NCBI RefSeq assembly: GCF_001050155.1
Contig: NZ_LFVY01000004.1
Span: 1-64,000 of the forward strand
Source: Nitratireductor soli
Lineage (GTDB): Bacteria; Pseudomonadota; Alphaproteobacteria; Rhizobiales; Rhizobiaceae
Direction: 5' to 3'
Length of the DNA: 64,000 nucleotides
Under the pieces are notes generated by a model. It was not told the origin of the DNA. It saw nothing but the letters and a program-made list of their open reading frames with translations, and searched no databases. Positions 43,259-52,080 of the stretch are shown piece after piece; position 1 is the first letter of the stretch, and each line of letters starts with the position of its first letter. The position numbers and the translations under genes were made by a program.

Positions 43259-44455
43259 TCATCCTTTCAACAGCGACTTCAGGTTCGTGCCCGTGTCGGC
43301 AAGCTGCCCCGCGGAGACGGGCACGGCGCGCTGGATCATCTTCTCGGCGATGGAGATCTGCTTCGCCACCGCGTTGCCCGGCCCGGCACCGCTGGCCGAC
43401 AGGAGCGCGCCGTCATCGCCCAGCTGGAACAGGATCAGCGCGCCGCCGGCCAGGTCGCGGCGAATGAATGGTCGCGCCGGGTCCGGCAGCCCGGCCACCT
43501 GCAGGCCGAGATCGTACTGGTCGGACCAGAACCAGGGCGTGCGTGAAAAGGCTTCGTCGGCGCCCAGCATGGCGCGCGCCGCATGCGTTCCCTGGTCCTG
43601 CGCGCAGCGCCAGCTTTCCAGCCGCACGCGACCGCCGCGATAGGGAAAGTTGCAGCAGTCGCCGGCGGCGAAGATGCTGGCATCGGCGGTCTGCAGCCTG
43701 TGATCGACGAGAATGCCGTCGCCGACGGCGAGACCGGCCTGTTCCGCCAGTTGCGTGTCGGGCGCCGCACCGACGCCGGCAACCACCAGATCCGCCTCGA
43801 CATGCCGGCCATCGGCAAGCACGACACCCTCTTCGCCGACGCTCGCCACCGTCGCGGACAGAAGCAGCGCGACACCTTCGGCGCGGTGGCGCGCCTCGAA
43901 CATGGCGGCGAGGGCGGCCGGTACGATCCGCGCCATCAGCCGGTCCGCAGCCTCGATCACGGTTACGTCGACATGGCGCTCGCGTGCCGTCGCGGCAAGC
44001 TCCAGGCCGATGAAACCGCCACCGACGACCGCAAGCCGGGCGCCGGGCCTGAACGCGGCCAGAATGGCTTCGGCATCGTCCAGGCTGCGCAGGGTGCGGG
44101 CGGCTTCCATGCCCGGAAACCGGCGTGCCTGGGCGCCTGTGGCGATGAGAAGCTTGTCGTAGGCATGCGTTGTCCCGTCCGAAAGGGCCACCTGCCTGCG
44201 GTTTGCCTCGATGCGCTCGACGCGTGTCGCGCGCCTGAGGGTGATGCCGGCCTCGTCATAGCGGCTCTCGCCGGCAATGATCTTCTGTGCCCCCGCGGCT
44301 GCACCCTTGGACAAGGGCGGGCGTTCATAGGGCAGGTGCGGTTCGGCGCCGATCAGCGTCACCGGTCCGCCATACCCCTCCTCGCGCAACGCGAAGGCGG
44401 CGCGCACCCCGCACTCGCCGGCGCCGATGATGATCATGCCGCTCGCGCCGCTCAT
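43259..44455 (-). CDS. mocF: FAD-dependent ferredoxin reductase (MocF-like)
   Basis: A 398-residue NAD(P)H:ferredoxin reductase of the rubredoxin/putidaredoxin reductase family. Motifs: FAD site IIIGAGECGVRAA, NAD(P)H site AVVGGGFIGLELAAT, and the second FAD segment ASIFAAGDCCNFP; a C-terminal dimerisation domain follows (VRLESWRCAQDQGTHAAR). It ends the leftward mocD-mocE-mocF cluster and should pass electrons from NAD(P)H to the Rieske ferredoxin 4 nt upstream. In rhizopine catabolism MocF supports the demethylation step carried out by MocD and MocE. Confidence 0.85.
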   Translation of the reverse strand: MSGASGMIIIGAGECGVRAAFALREEGYGGPVTLIGAEPHLPYERPPLSKGAAAGAQKIIAGESRYDEAGITLRRATRVERIEANRRQVALSDGTTHAYDKLLIATGAQARRFPGMEAARTLRSLDDAEAILAAFRPGARLAVVGGGFIGLELAATARERHVDVTVIEAADRLMARIVPAALAAMFEARHRAEGVALLLSATVASVGEEGVVLADGRHVEADLVVAGVGAAPDTQLAEQAGLAVGDGILVDHRLQTADASIFAAGDCCNFPYRGGRVRLESWRCAQDQGTHAARAMLGADEAFSRTPWFWSDQYDLGLQVAGLPDPARPFIRRDLAGGALILFQLGDDGALLSASGAGPGNAVAKQISIAEKMIQRAVPVSAGQLADTGTNLKSLLKG

Positions 44456-44459
44456 GGCG

Positions 44460-44774
44460 TCAGGCGATGTCGATCAGCACGCGGTCGCTCTTGACCTGCA
44501 CCGGGTAGGTTTTCAGTTTGACGCAGGCCGGCGCGCCACGCGCTTCGCCGCTGCGGTAGTCAAAGCGTCCGTTGTGCTTTGGGCATTCGATGATGTGGTC
44601 CATCACCAGCCCGTCGGCCAGGTGCACATGTTCATGCGTGCATAGGCCGTCGGTGGCGTAGAAGGCGTTTTCGTGACTGCGATAGATGGCGAAGGTCCGG
44701 CCTTCGTGGTCGAAGCGGATCAGGTCTTCCTCCTCCACGTCGTCCACTGCGCATGCGTCGATCCATTCGGACAT
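44460..44774 (-). CDS. mocE: Rieske-type 2Fe-2S ferredoxin (MocE family)
   Basis: A 104-residue soluble Rieske ferredoxin. Cluster ligands are Cys45 and His47 in CTHEH and Cys64 and His67 in CPKHNGRFDY. RBS GAGACGATC-like sequence precedes the ATG at 44774. It lies between the desaturase-like oxygenase and the reductase, so it is the electron carrier of a three-part oxygenase. MocE is required, with MocD and MocF, for use of 3-O-methyl-scyllo-inosamine in Rhizobium (established for the named system; assigned here by motif and gene order). Confidence 0.88.
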   Translation of the reverse strand: MSEWIDACAVDDVEEEDLIRFDHEGRTFAIYRSHENAFYATDGLCTHEHVHLADGLVMDHIIECPKHNGRFDYRSGEARGAPACVKLKTYPVQVKSDRVLIDIA

Positions 44775-44797
44775 GATCGTCTCCTCGGTTTCTGCGT

Positions 44798-45919
44798 CTA
44801 TTCGGCGGTTGCAGGCGGGTTCGCCGGCGTGGCGTGGAACTCGGCCCGGTAGGGCCTGGCCGTCGGTGGCAGCGCGCGCTTGATGAAGTAGTCCTCGTGG
44901 CGGAGCTGGCGCAGGAAGGCGGGCAGCATCTCGCGATAGCCGTCGAGGATCGACGGGTTGGGGGCCGGCAGGTCATGCCCGATCAGCGCATGCAGCCTGG
45001 GCAGCGCGTGATAGGGCACCATCGGGAACATGTGGTGCTCGACGTGGTAGTTCATGTTCCAGTAGATGAAGCGGCTGACCGGGTTCATCAGGACGGTGCG
45101 GCTGTTCAGCCGGTGGTCGGTGACATCTTCGGCCAGTCCTCCATGCTGCAGCAGGCCTGTCATGACGTGGTGCCAGGCGCCGTAGAGACGCGGGCCGCCG
45201 ATCAGCAGCAGGGGCAGGATCGAACCGGTGGCAATGGCCGTCGCGCCCGTCGCGGCATAGATCGCCACCCAGATGCGGGCGATGCGGATCACTTTCGGCT
45301 GCTCCTGCGGGGGGATGAAATCCCGTTCCGCCGCGCTCAGCCGCCCGCCGGCGTTGCGCGCCATGTCGATCACCGCATGCCACACATCGACGATGCCGAA
45401 GACATTCAGGACGAGGCGGGCCAGATCCGGCGGGCGCATCACGGAAATCTCCGGATCGCGGCCGACGATGATCGTGTCCGTGTGGTGGCGCGCGTGGCTC
45501 CAGCGCCAGGTCACCGGGTTGCGCATGATCATGAAGGAGGCGATCTGATAGACCGCGTCGTTCATCCAGCGTGTCTTGAAGGCGGTGCCATGGCCGCATT
45601 CGTGCCAGCGGGAATCGGTCGCCGAGCCGTAGAGCACGCCATAGGCGAGAAACAGCGGGATCGCCCAGGCCGAAGGCCACAGCAGAACCGCGCCGGTGGC
45701 GAAAACCGCCATGGCGCCGAGCCAGACGGCCGTATCGCGGATCGCGGCGCCGTCGCTGCGCTGCATAAGCGCCTTCATCTCCTTGCGCGGCACGTCGGTG
45801 TGGTACCACTCGGCCGAGGCAAGCCCGGTCTCGACAGCATGTCGGCCGGCGGTGCCGGTCAGCTCGTAATCGCGTTTGCGCGCGGCGCGCGCCGGTTCGG
45901 AAAAGTCCAGTACGGTCAT
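44798..45919 (-). CDS. mocD: Membrane di-iron oxygenase of the fatty acid desaturase family (MocD-like)
   Basis: A 373-residue membrane protein with the three histidine boxes of the desaturase/hydroxylase superfamily: HECGH (106-110), HARHH (142-146) and HVEHH (292-296), around four hydrophobic segments. With a dedicated Rieske ferredoxin and reductase it matches MocD rather than a lipid desaturase; the inferred reaction is oxidative O-demethylation of rhizopine to scyllo-inosamine. It is the first gene of the leftward cluster and diverges from a LacI regulator across 126 bp. Confidence 0.85.
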   Translation of the reverse strand: MTVLDFSEPARAARKRDYELTGTAGRHAVETGLASAEWYHTDVPRKEMKALMQRSDGAAIRDTAVWLGAMAVFATGAVLLWPSAWAIPLFLAYGVLYGSATDSRWHECGHGTAFKTRWMNDAVYQIASFMIMRNPVTWRWSHARHHTDTIIVGRDPEISVMRPPDLARLVLNVFGIVDVWHAVIDMARNAGGRLSAAERDFIPPQEQPKVIRIARIWVAIYAATGATAIATGSILPLLLIGGPRLYGAWHHVMTGLLQHGGLAEDVTDHRLNSRTVLMNPVSRFIYWNMNYHVEHHMFPMVPYHALPRLHALIGHDLPAPNPSILDGYREMLPAFLRQLRHEDYFIKRALPPTARPYRAEFHATPANPPATAE

Positions 45920-45984
45920 GATCCTTGCTCCTCTCCCGGAGGCTAGGGCAACGCCGCGGGGAATCTCAAGAAGGATGAGGTTTT

Positions 45985-46006
45985 TTCTATCATTCTACAT
46001 CATTTC
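45985..46006 (+). promoter_or_regulatory. Candidate LacI half-sites between mocD and the LacI gene
   Basis: TTCTATCAT at 45985-45993 is identical to the left half of the 47128-47153 palindrome; CATCATTTC follows at 45998-46006. The symmetry is imperfect, so this is a weak call, but the position between divergent genes fits autoregulation and control of mocDEF. Confidence 0.4.
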
Positions 46007-46045
46007 GTGCTCTGCTGAATGAGGGAAAACACGCGGAGATTGATC

Positions 46046-47095
46046 ATGGCCAGGCGCCCGACCATTGCAGATCTTGCCGAAAGGGCCGGCGTCAGCGTTG
46101 CCACGGTCGACCGGGTCCTGAACGACAGGCTCCGGGTGCGCGAGGAGACCGCGCGCCGCGTCTACGAGGCGGCGGCCGCGATCGGCTATCATGCCGCCGC
46201 GTTGATTCATCAACGCATCACGGCCGACCTGCCGCGCATGGATTTCGGCTTTCTCCTGCACAAGGAGGGCCAGCCCTTCTACCAGGCTTTCGCCCGTGCG
46301 CTGGAGGCGGCTGTCGCCGCGCGGCACGACATTCGCGGCCGCGCCCATGTCGCCTTCGTGAGAAACCAGGCGCCCGGCGAGATGACCGAGGCGCTTCGCT
46401 CCCTGGGCGCGCGCACGCAGGTGCTTGCCGCCACCAGCCTCGACCACCATGCGGTGACGCGGACGGTCGAGGCCCTGAAGGGCGAGGGCAAGCTGGTCTT
46501 CTCCCTGCTTTCGGATTTCGCCCAGGGAGTGCGCGAGAGCTATATCGGCCTCAACAACAAGAAGGTCGGGCGTACCGCGGCCTGGATGATCGCCCGCACG
46601 GCGCGCCGCCCGGGCAAGGTGGCGATCTTCGTCGGCAGCCATCGCTGGCACGGGCACGAGCTGCGCGAGACCGGGTTTCGCAGCTTCTTCCGCGAGCATG
46701 CGCCGCAGTTCGAGATCCTCGAGACGCTGGTCAATCTGGAAACGCGCCAGGTGACCTACGAGGCGACACTCAACCTCCTCGACCGGTACCCCGACATTGC
46801 CGGCTTCTATGTCGCCGGCGGCGGCATGGAGGGCGCGATCGGCGCCCTGCGCGAGGCGCTGGAGGAAGGGCGCTTCCAGACGGGCAACGGTCCGTCCGTG
46901 ATCGTCAACGAGCTGACGCCCGATTCGACCGCCGCCCTGCAGGACCAGGTGGTGACGGCAGTCATCGCCACGCCCTTGCACGAACTGGCGCAGGCGCTGG
47001 TGGAACTGATGGTCGGCGCGGTGCGGACCGGTCCGGCCGAGATGCCGGGCCAACTGTTCCTGCCGCTCGGCCTGCATGTGCCGGAGAGCTTGTGA
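46046..47095 (+). CDS. LacI-family transcriptional regulator
   Basis: A 349-residue repressor. Helix-turn-helix at residues 4-30 (TIADLAERAGVSVATVDRVLND), hinge around residue 50, then a periplasmic-binding-protein type effector domain (MDFGFLLHKEGQPFYQAF, GKVAIFVGSHRWHG). An in-frame ATG exists at 46019, but the one at 46046 has a CGGAG site and gives the standard LacI N-terminus. It sits between mocDEF and the moc transporter genes, and a strong palindrome lies just after its stop, so it probably controls both sides in response to rhizopine or an inositol. Confidence 0.9.
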   Translation: MARRPTIADLAERAGVSVATVDRVLNDRLRVREETARRVYEAAAAIGYHAAALIHQRITADLPRMDFGFLLHKEGQPFYQAFARALEAAVAARHDIRGRAHVAFVRNQAPGEMTEALRSLGARTQVLAATSLDHHAVTRTVEALKGEGKLVFSLLSDFAQGVRESYIGLNNKKVGRTAAWMIARTARRPGKVAIFVGSHRWHGHELRETGFRSFFREHAPQFEILETLVNLETRQVTYEATLNLLDRYPDIAGFYVAGGGMEGAIGALREALEEGRFQTGNGPSVIVNELTPDSTAALQDQVVTAVIATPLHELAQALVELMVGAVRTGPAEMPGQLFLPLGLHVPESL

Positions 47096-47127
47096 TCCTG
47101 TGATGGAATGATGGCCGCTGCTCGATA

Positions 47128-47153
47128 GGATTCTATCATAAATGATGGAATCC
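47128..47153 (+). promoter_or_regulatory. LacI-type operator upstream of the MocC-like gene
   Basis: A near-perfect inverted repeat: GGATTCTATCAT (47128-47139), two spacer A residues, then ATGATGGAATCC (47142-47153); 11 of 12 pairs match. A further partial copy, TGATGGAATGATGG, lies at 47101-47114. The even-spaced long palindrome is typical of LacI-family operators. Confidence 0.62.
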
Positions 47154-47243
47154 TGAGCGGGAACGCGTTGACCACTGCATCTGCCGGCCGCATCCTTGGC
47201 GACGCGGTCCCGCTGGGGTCGCGCAAGCTTCCAGGAGGACATG

Positions 47244-48077
47244 ATGCCGGCGACGACGCCTTCCTTCGCGCTCAACCATATGAGCATGCCGCACCGCACG
47301 ATTTCCGATTTCTTTGCCCTTGCCGCGGCGCTCGGCATGCGCGGTGTCGAGATCCGCAACGATCTCGCCGGCAACGCCATCCTTGACGGCACGCCGCCGG
47401 CTGCCGTGCGGGCGGCGGCGCAAGCGCACGGTCTGCGCATCCTGTCGATCAACGCGCTGCAGCGCTTCAACGACTGGACGCCGGCGCGCGGCGAGGAGGC
47501 GCGGGCGCTGCTCTCCTATGCGCGTGCCTGCGGCGCCGAAGCCCTGGTGCTGGTGCCGGTCAATGATGGGTCGGGGCGCGCCAATGGCGAGCGGCAGGCC
47601 AATCTGCGCATTGCGCTGAAGGCGCTCAGGCCGATGCTGGAAGAGGCTGGCATTGTCGGCCTGGTCGAGCCGCTCGGCTTTGAGGAATGCTCGCTGCGGC
47701 GCAAGTCCGAGGCGGTCGAGGCGATTGTCTCGCTCGGCGCGGAAGACGGTTTCCGGCTGGTGCACGACACCTTCCATCATTGCCTGGCGGGCGAGGAGAC
47801 GCTGTTCGTTGCCCATACGGGCCTGGTCCACATCTCCGGCGTCGATGATGGCGCGGTCGCCCTGCGCGACATGCGCGATGGGCACCGCGTGCTGATCGAT
47901 GAGCACGACCGGCTGGGCAATGTGGCGCAGATCGCCGCGCTGCTGGACGGTGGCTATGGCGGGGCTTTCTCTTTCGAGCCCTTTTCGCCGGGCGTGCACC
48001 GCGCGGCCGATCTGCGCGGCGCCCTGCAGGCGAGCATGGCACACATCCATGACGGCATCCGCCGGGTGCCCGCCTGA
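47244..48077 (+). CDS. Sugar phosphate isomerase/epimerase-type TIM barrel protein (MocC/IolE-related)
   Basis: A 277-residue xylose-isomerase-like TIM barrel. It contains MRGVEIRNDLAGN, GLRILSINALQRFNDW, IVGLVEPLGFEECSLRRKSE with the first metal Glu, and DGFRLVHDTFHHCLAG with Asp and His ligands. Two adjacent ATG codons exist at 47241 and 47244; AGGAGG is 2 nt from the first and 5 nt from the second, so I chose 47244. MocC of rhizopine operons belongs to this family, and IolE is a distant relative; a keto-inosose or inosamine isomerisation is likely but unproven. Confidence 0.8.
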   Translation: MPATTPSFALNHMSMPHRTISDFFALAAALGMRGVEIRNDLAGNAILDGTPPAAVRAAAQAHGLRILSINALQRFNDWTPARGEEARALLSYARACGAEALVLVPVNDGSGRANGERQANLRIALKALRPMLEEAGIVGLVEPLGFEECSLRRKSEAVEAIVSLGAEDGFRLVHDTFHHCLAGEETLFVAHTGLVHISGVDDGAVALRDMRDGHRVLIDEHDRLGNVAQIAALLDGGYGGAFSFEPFSPGVHRAADLRGALQASMAHIHDGIRRVPA

Positions 48078-48307
48078 GGCGAGGGCAAGAATGGAATTTC
48101 GCCTTGACGAAACGGAGGAAAATAGAATAAATATTACATATTGGGCGATCAACGGTTCCGACATTCCATTTCATAATCCTGTCGGGCGGCTGAAAAGGCG
48201 AGGATTTCACCCGTTAATACGCTGAAAAAGCTCATGAATTCCCGTCAATAGGGATTCCGGTCAAAGCGGGGTGCCGCCGGACACCCGCCATGTGGAGGAG
48301 CATTCAG

Positions 48308-49252
48308 ATGAAAAAGCTAATGATGGGCGTCGCCCTTTCGGCGCTGATGACCGGTTCGGCCATGGCTGAAAAGGTCGGGGTCTCGATGGCTCTGTTCGAC
48401 GATAATTTCCTCACCGTTCTGCGCAACGGCATGATCGACTATGCCGGGACGCTCGAGGGCGTCGAACTGCAGGTCGAGGACGCGCAGAACGACGTCGGCA
48501 AGCAGCTCAACCAGATCCAGAACTTCATCGCCTCGGGCGTCGACGCGGTGATCGTCAACCCGGTCGACACCGATGCGACGGTGGCAATGACCAAGGCGGC
48601 GGCCGACGCCGGCGTGCCGCTGGTGTTCGTCAACCGCGAGCCGGTGAATGTCGATGACCTGCCGGACAACCAGGCCTTCGTCGCTTCCGACGAGCGCGAA
48701 TCCGGCACGCTGGAAACGCAGGAGATCTGCCGCCTTCTCAAGGAGAAGGGCAAGGGCGACGGCGCCAAGATCATCGTCATGATGGGCGAATTGTCGAACC
48801 AGGCGGCCCGCCAGCGCACCCAGGACGTGCATGACGTGATCGCCACCGAGGCGTGCTCCTTCATGGAGATCGTCGAGGAGCAGACAGCCAACTGGCAGCG
48901 CACCGAGGCCACCGACCTGATGACCAACTGGCTGTCGGCCGGTCTGGAATTCGACGCGCTCGTCTCCAACAATGACGAAATGGCCATCGGCGCCATCCAG
49001 GCGATGAAGGCGGCCAACGTCTCGATGGAGGACGTGCTCGTGGGCGGCATCGACGCGACGCAGGATGCGCTGGCCGCCATGGCGGCCGGCGATCTGGACG
49101 TGACCGTGTTCCAGGACGCGGCCGGCCAGGGCAAGGGCGCGCTCGATGCCGCCCTGAAACTCGCCAAGGGTGAAGACGTCGACCAGAAGGTGTATATTCC
49201 CTTCCAGCTCGTGACGCCTGCGAACCTCGCGGATTTCACGACCAAGAACTGA
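48308..49252 (+). CDS. Periplasmic sugar/rhizopine-binding protein (MocB-like)
   Basis: A 314-residue periplasmic-binding protein, type 1 fold. Signal peptide KKLMMGVALSALMTGSAMA; then VGVSMALFDDNFLTVLRNGM, VDAVIVNPVDTDATVAMTKAA and VFVNREPVN, close to the inositol/rhizopine-binding branch. The ATG at 48308 follows GGAGGAG; an upstream GTG-like start would lack it. The transporter genes follow, with a strong hairpin in between. The 230-bp upstream spacer contains an AT-rich stretch with a TTGACG and an IolR-like half-site. Confidence 0.88.
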   Translation: MKKLMMGVALSALMTGSAMAEKVGVSMALFDDNFLTVLRNGMIDYAGTLEGVELQVEDAQNDVGKQLNQIQNFIASGVDAVIVNPVDTDATVAMTKAAADAGVPLVFVNREPVNVDDLPDNQAFVASDERESGTLETQEICRLLKEKGKGDGAKIIVMMGELSNQAARQRTQDVHDVIATEACSFMEIVEEQTANWQRTEATDLMTNWLSAGLEFDALVSNNDEMAIGAIQAMKAANVSMEDVLVGGIDATQDALAAMAAGDLDVTVFQDAAGQGKGALDAALKLAKGEDVDQKVYIPFQLVTPANLADFTTKN

Positions 49253-49267
49253 TCGTGCGGACCTGAC

Positions 49268-49290
49268 GGCGGCGGCCCAGGGCCGCCGCC
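49268..49290 (+). other. Intercistronic GC-rich stem-loop after the binding-protein gene
   Basis: GGCGGCGGCCC (49268-49278) and GGGCCGCCGCC (49280-49290) are perfect inverted copies around one A. There is no T run. It follows the binding-protein stop by 16 nt and precedes the permease, the same arrangement as at 26606-26634. Confidence 0.6.
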
Positions 49291-49331
49291 GGGCCGCTGG
49301 CGATCCCGGACTCCTGATGGCGGGAAGAACG

Positions 49332-50360
49332 ATGGCAAACCAGGCGCAAGCAGTCTCAGTCAGCCCCGTCGAGACGCCGCAGAAACGGCCGCGCTCGCAC
49401 GAGCTCAACGCCCTGTTCGGGCTGATCGGCATTGCGCTGATCTTCGAGTTATTAGGCTGGCTGTTCCAGGGGCAGAGCTTCCTGTTCAATCCGCAACGCC
49501 TGTCGATCATGATCCTGCAGGTTTCGGTGATCGGCATCATCGCCATCGGGGTCACCCAGGTGATCATTACCGGCGGCATCGATTTGTCCTCCGGCTCCAT
49601 CGTCGGGGCGACTGCCATGATCGCCATGAGTTTCGCGCAGGTGGGCACCTATCCCCGCGCCGTCTATCCGGCGCTGACGGACCTGCCGGTCGTCATTCCC
49701 ATCCTCATCGGCCTCGCCTGCGGCCTTGCCGCCGGCTTGATCAACGGTCTCCTGATCGCCTTCACCAAGATCCCGCCCTTCATCGCCACGCTCGGCATGA
49801 TGGTGACGGCGCGCGGCGTCGCCAAATGGTACACGAAGGGCCAGCCGGTCTCGTTCCCAACCGATGGTTTTGCCTCGCTCGGCCAGGGCATGACGCCGGT
49901 GTTCATCTTTCTCGCCATAGCGCTCCTGTTCCATGTGGCGTTGAAATACACCGTCTACGGCAAGCACACCTATGCGATCGGCTCCAACGTGCAGGCCTCG
50001 CGCATGTCGGGCATCAATGTCGAGCGGCATCTGGTGCTGGTTTATGCGATCGCCGGCCTGCTGGCCGGCCTGGCGGGCATGGTGGTGGCGGCGCGCGGCC
50101 TGACCGCCCAGGCCGGCATGGGCGTCATGTATGAGCTCGACGCCATCGCCATGGCCGTGATCGGCGGTGTGTCGCTGTCGGGCGGGCGCGGTTCGATCGT
50201 CGGCACCCTGATCGGCGCCATCATCTTCGGCGTCATCATCTCGGGCTTCACCTTCCTGAGGCTCGACGCCTATTACCAGGAAATGATCAAGGGCGTGATC
50301 ATCGTCGCCGCCGTCGTGGCCGATGTATACCGCCAGAAAATGCGGCCGCGCGCGCGCTAG
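49332..50360 (+). CDS. ABC transporter permease (RbsC/IatP type) of the moc importer
   Basis: A 342-residue inner-membrane protein with about eight to ten segments. Family stretches: IIAIGVTQVIITGGIDLSSGSIVG, IPPFIATLGMMVTARGVAKWY and IAMAVIGGVSLSGGRGSIVGTLIGA. The frame starts at 49317, but ATG at 49332 has GGGAAGA nearby; either is possible. It lies between the binding protein and ATPase genes of a CUT2-like importer for inositol or rhizopine. Confidence 0.9.
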   Translation: MANQAQAVSVSPVETPQKRPRSHELNALFGLIGIALIFELLGWLFQGQSFLFNPQRLSIMILQVSVIGIIAIGVTQVIITGGIDLSSGSIVGATAMIAMSFAQVGTYPRAVYPALTDLPVVIPILIGLACGLAAGLINGLLIAFTKIPPFIATLGMMVTARGVAKWYTKGQPVSFPTDGFASLGQGMTPVFIFLAIALLFHVALKYTVYGKHTYAIGSNVQASRMSGINVERHLVLVYAIAGLLAGLAGMVVAARGLTAQAGMGVMYELDAIAMAVIGGVSLSGGRGSIVGTLIGAIIFGVIISGFTFLRLDAYYQEMIKGVIIVAAVVADVYRQKMRPRAR

Positions 50361-50378
50361 AATCCGAGGGAGGACGTC

Positions 50379-51164
50379 ATGGCAGGCGAAGAGCGCAAGG
50401 TGATCCTCAAGACCGAGGGCCTGACCAAACACTATGGCGGCGTGCATGCGCTGGAGGACGCCGATTTCGAACTGCTCGAGGGCGAGCATGTGGCGATCGT
50501 CGGCGACAACGGCGCCGGCAAGTCGACCTTCGTGCGACAGATCACCGGGGTTGAGAAACCGACAGCCGGCAAGATTCTGTTTGAGGGCCGTGAAGTGGAA
50601 TTCCACAATCCGGTCGACGCACGGGAGGTGGGCATCGAGGCGGTGTTCCAGAACCTGGCGCTGGCCGATGATCTCGACGTGCCGTCGAATATCTTCCTCG
50701 GCCGGGAGGAAACCTATTTCAATCTCGGTCCGTTCAGCATCCTCAACGAGCGCAAGATGCTGCAGCGCAGCCGGGAGGCGCTGGAGAAGACCGGGGTGAA
50801 GATCCCCAATCTGCACAATTCCATCGCCAACATGTCGGGCGGCCAACGGCAATGCGTGGCGATCAGCCGTGCGGCGAGCTTCGCCTCCAAGCTGATCCTG
50901 ATGGACGAGCCGACGGCGGCGCTTGGCGTGCAGGAGACGACGCAGGTGGAGAACATCATCCGCGGGCTGAAGGCGCGCGGCATCCCGCTGATCCTGGTCA
51001 GCCACAATCTGCGCCAGGTGTTCAACCTGGTCGACAAGATCTGGGTGTTCCGCCGCGGCCGCATCGCCGGCATGCTGGAGGCGGGCAAGACCGACGGCAA
51101 CGAGGTGGTGTCGCTGATCACCGGCGTGCAGACCGGCGTGCACGAGAACGCCAGCTACATCTGA
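50379..51164 (+). CDS. ABC transporter ATP-binding protein of the moc importer
   Basis: A 261-residue single-domain ATPase, half the size of RbsA. Walker A GDNGAGKST, signature MSGGQRQCVAISRA, Walker B LILMDEPTAAL, switch His in LVSHNLRQV. Single-domain partners are usual for inositol/fructose-type importers of this subfamily. RBS GAGGGAGG precedes the ATG. It is followed by an intrinsic terminator, so the transporter transcript ends here. Confidence 0.92.
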   Translation: MAGEERKVILKTEGLTKHYGGVHALEDADFELLEGEHVAIVGDNGAGKSTFVRQITGVEKPTAGKILFEGREVEFHNPVDAREVGIEAVFQNLALADDLDVPSNIFLGREETYFNLGPFSILNERKMLQRSREALEKTGVKIPNLHNSIANMSGGQRQCVAISRAASFASKLILMDEPTAALGVQETTQVENIIRGLKARGIPLILVSHNLRQVFNLVDKIWVFRRGRIAGMLEAGKTDGNEVVSLITGVQTGVHENASYI

Positions 51165-51173
51165 TCGCCTCTG

Positions 51174-51208
51174 CCCGGCGGCGCCCCAAGGCCGCCGGGT
51201 TCTTTTTT
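51174..51208 (+). terminator. Intrinsic terminator after the moc ATPase gene
   Basis: 9-bp arms CCCGGCGGC (51174-51182) and GCCGCCGGG (51191-51199) with an 8-nt loop, then TTCTTTTTT. A textbook rho-independent terminator, 10 nt after the ATPase stop. Confidence 0.85.
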
Positions 51209-51252
51209 GCCAAGACCGGATCGCCACGCACCGGCTCATCCTCGGATTCGTC

Positions 51253-52032
51253 ATGCAGAACACAGACACGCGCGCCGTCATCATCGGAGGAACCCAGGGG
51301 CTCGGCCTGGCCATCGCCAGGCAACTCGTCGCCGAAGGGTGCCAGGCGCTGGTCATTGCGGGGCGCGATCGCGGCAAGGGCGAGGCGGCCGCCGCGGCGC
51401 TTTCGGCCCTTGGCTGCAAGGCGCATTTTGTCGTCGCCGACCTCGGCAGGCTCGACGATTGCAGCCGGGCGATCGCCGAAGCCGGCCGGCTCGTCGGGCC
51501 GCTCAACGCCCTCGTCAACGCGGCGGCCAGCTGCGCGCGCGGTTCCCTGATGGACACCACGCCGGAGATATGGACGCGGCTGATGGACATCAACGCGCGC
51601 GGCCCCTTCTTCACCATGCAGGCCTTCGTCCGGCAGGCTCTCGACCATGGGATGCCGGCCTCGATCGTCAACATCGTCTCGATGGTGATCCATTGCGGCC
51701 AGTCCTACCTGGCGCCATACGCGGCCTCCAAGGCGGCGCTCGCCAACCTCACCAGGAACACGGCGCAAGCCCATCGCCGCGACCGCATCCGCTGCAACGC
51801 CATCGCCTGCGGCTGGATGGACACGCCCGGCGAGGACGCCACCCAGAAGCGCTATCATGCCGCGCCGGACAATTGGCTCGAAACGGCCGAGGCCGGACAG
51901 CCTTTCGGCCAGTTGGTGAAGCCGGGTGAAGTGGCGCCGCTCGCCGCTTATCTCCTGTCGCCGCAATCGGGCGTGATGACCGGCGCGATCATCGATTGCG
52001 ACCAGAACGTCGCCGGCGCCTATCCCGAATAG
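51253..52032 (+). CDS. SDR-family oxidoreductase
   Basis: A 259-residue short-chain dehydrogenase: cofactor motif GGTQGLGLA, NAAAS in place of NNAG, catalytic Ser in VNIVSMV and YAASK. The ending GVMTGAIIDCDQNVAGAYPE is normal for the family. It lies between the moc importer and iolG, on the same strand, after a terminator, so it needs its own promoter. Oxidation of an inositol or inosamine ring hydroxyl is a fair guess from context only. Confidence 0.87.
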   Translation: MQNTDTRAVIIGGTQGLGLAIARQLVAEGCQALVIAGRDRGKGEAAAAALSALGCKAHFVVADLGRLDDCSRAIAEAGRLVGPLNALVNAAASCARGSLMDTTPEIWTRLMDINARGPFFTMQAFVRQALDHGMPASIVNIVSMVIHCGQSYLAPYAASKAALANLTRNTAQAHRRDRIRCNAIACGWMDTPGEDATQKRYHAAPDNWLETAEAGQPFGQLVKPGEVAPLAAYLLSPQSGVMTGAIIDCDQNVAGAYPE

Positions 52033-52080
52033 CCCATCACGATTGCGACCACCCTTGCAAGAAAAACAGAAGGCATCCCC

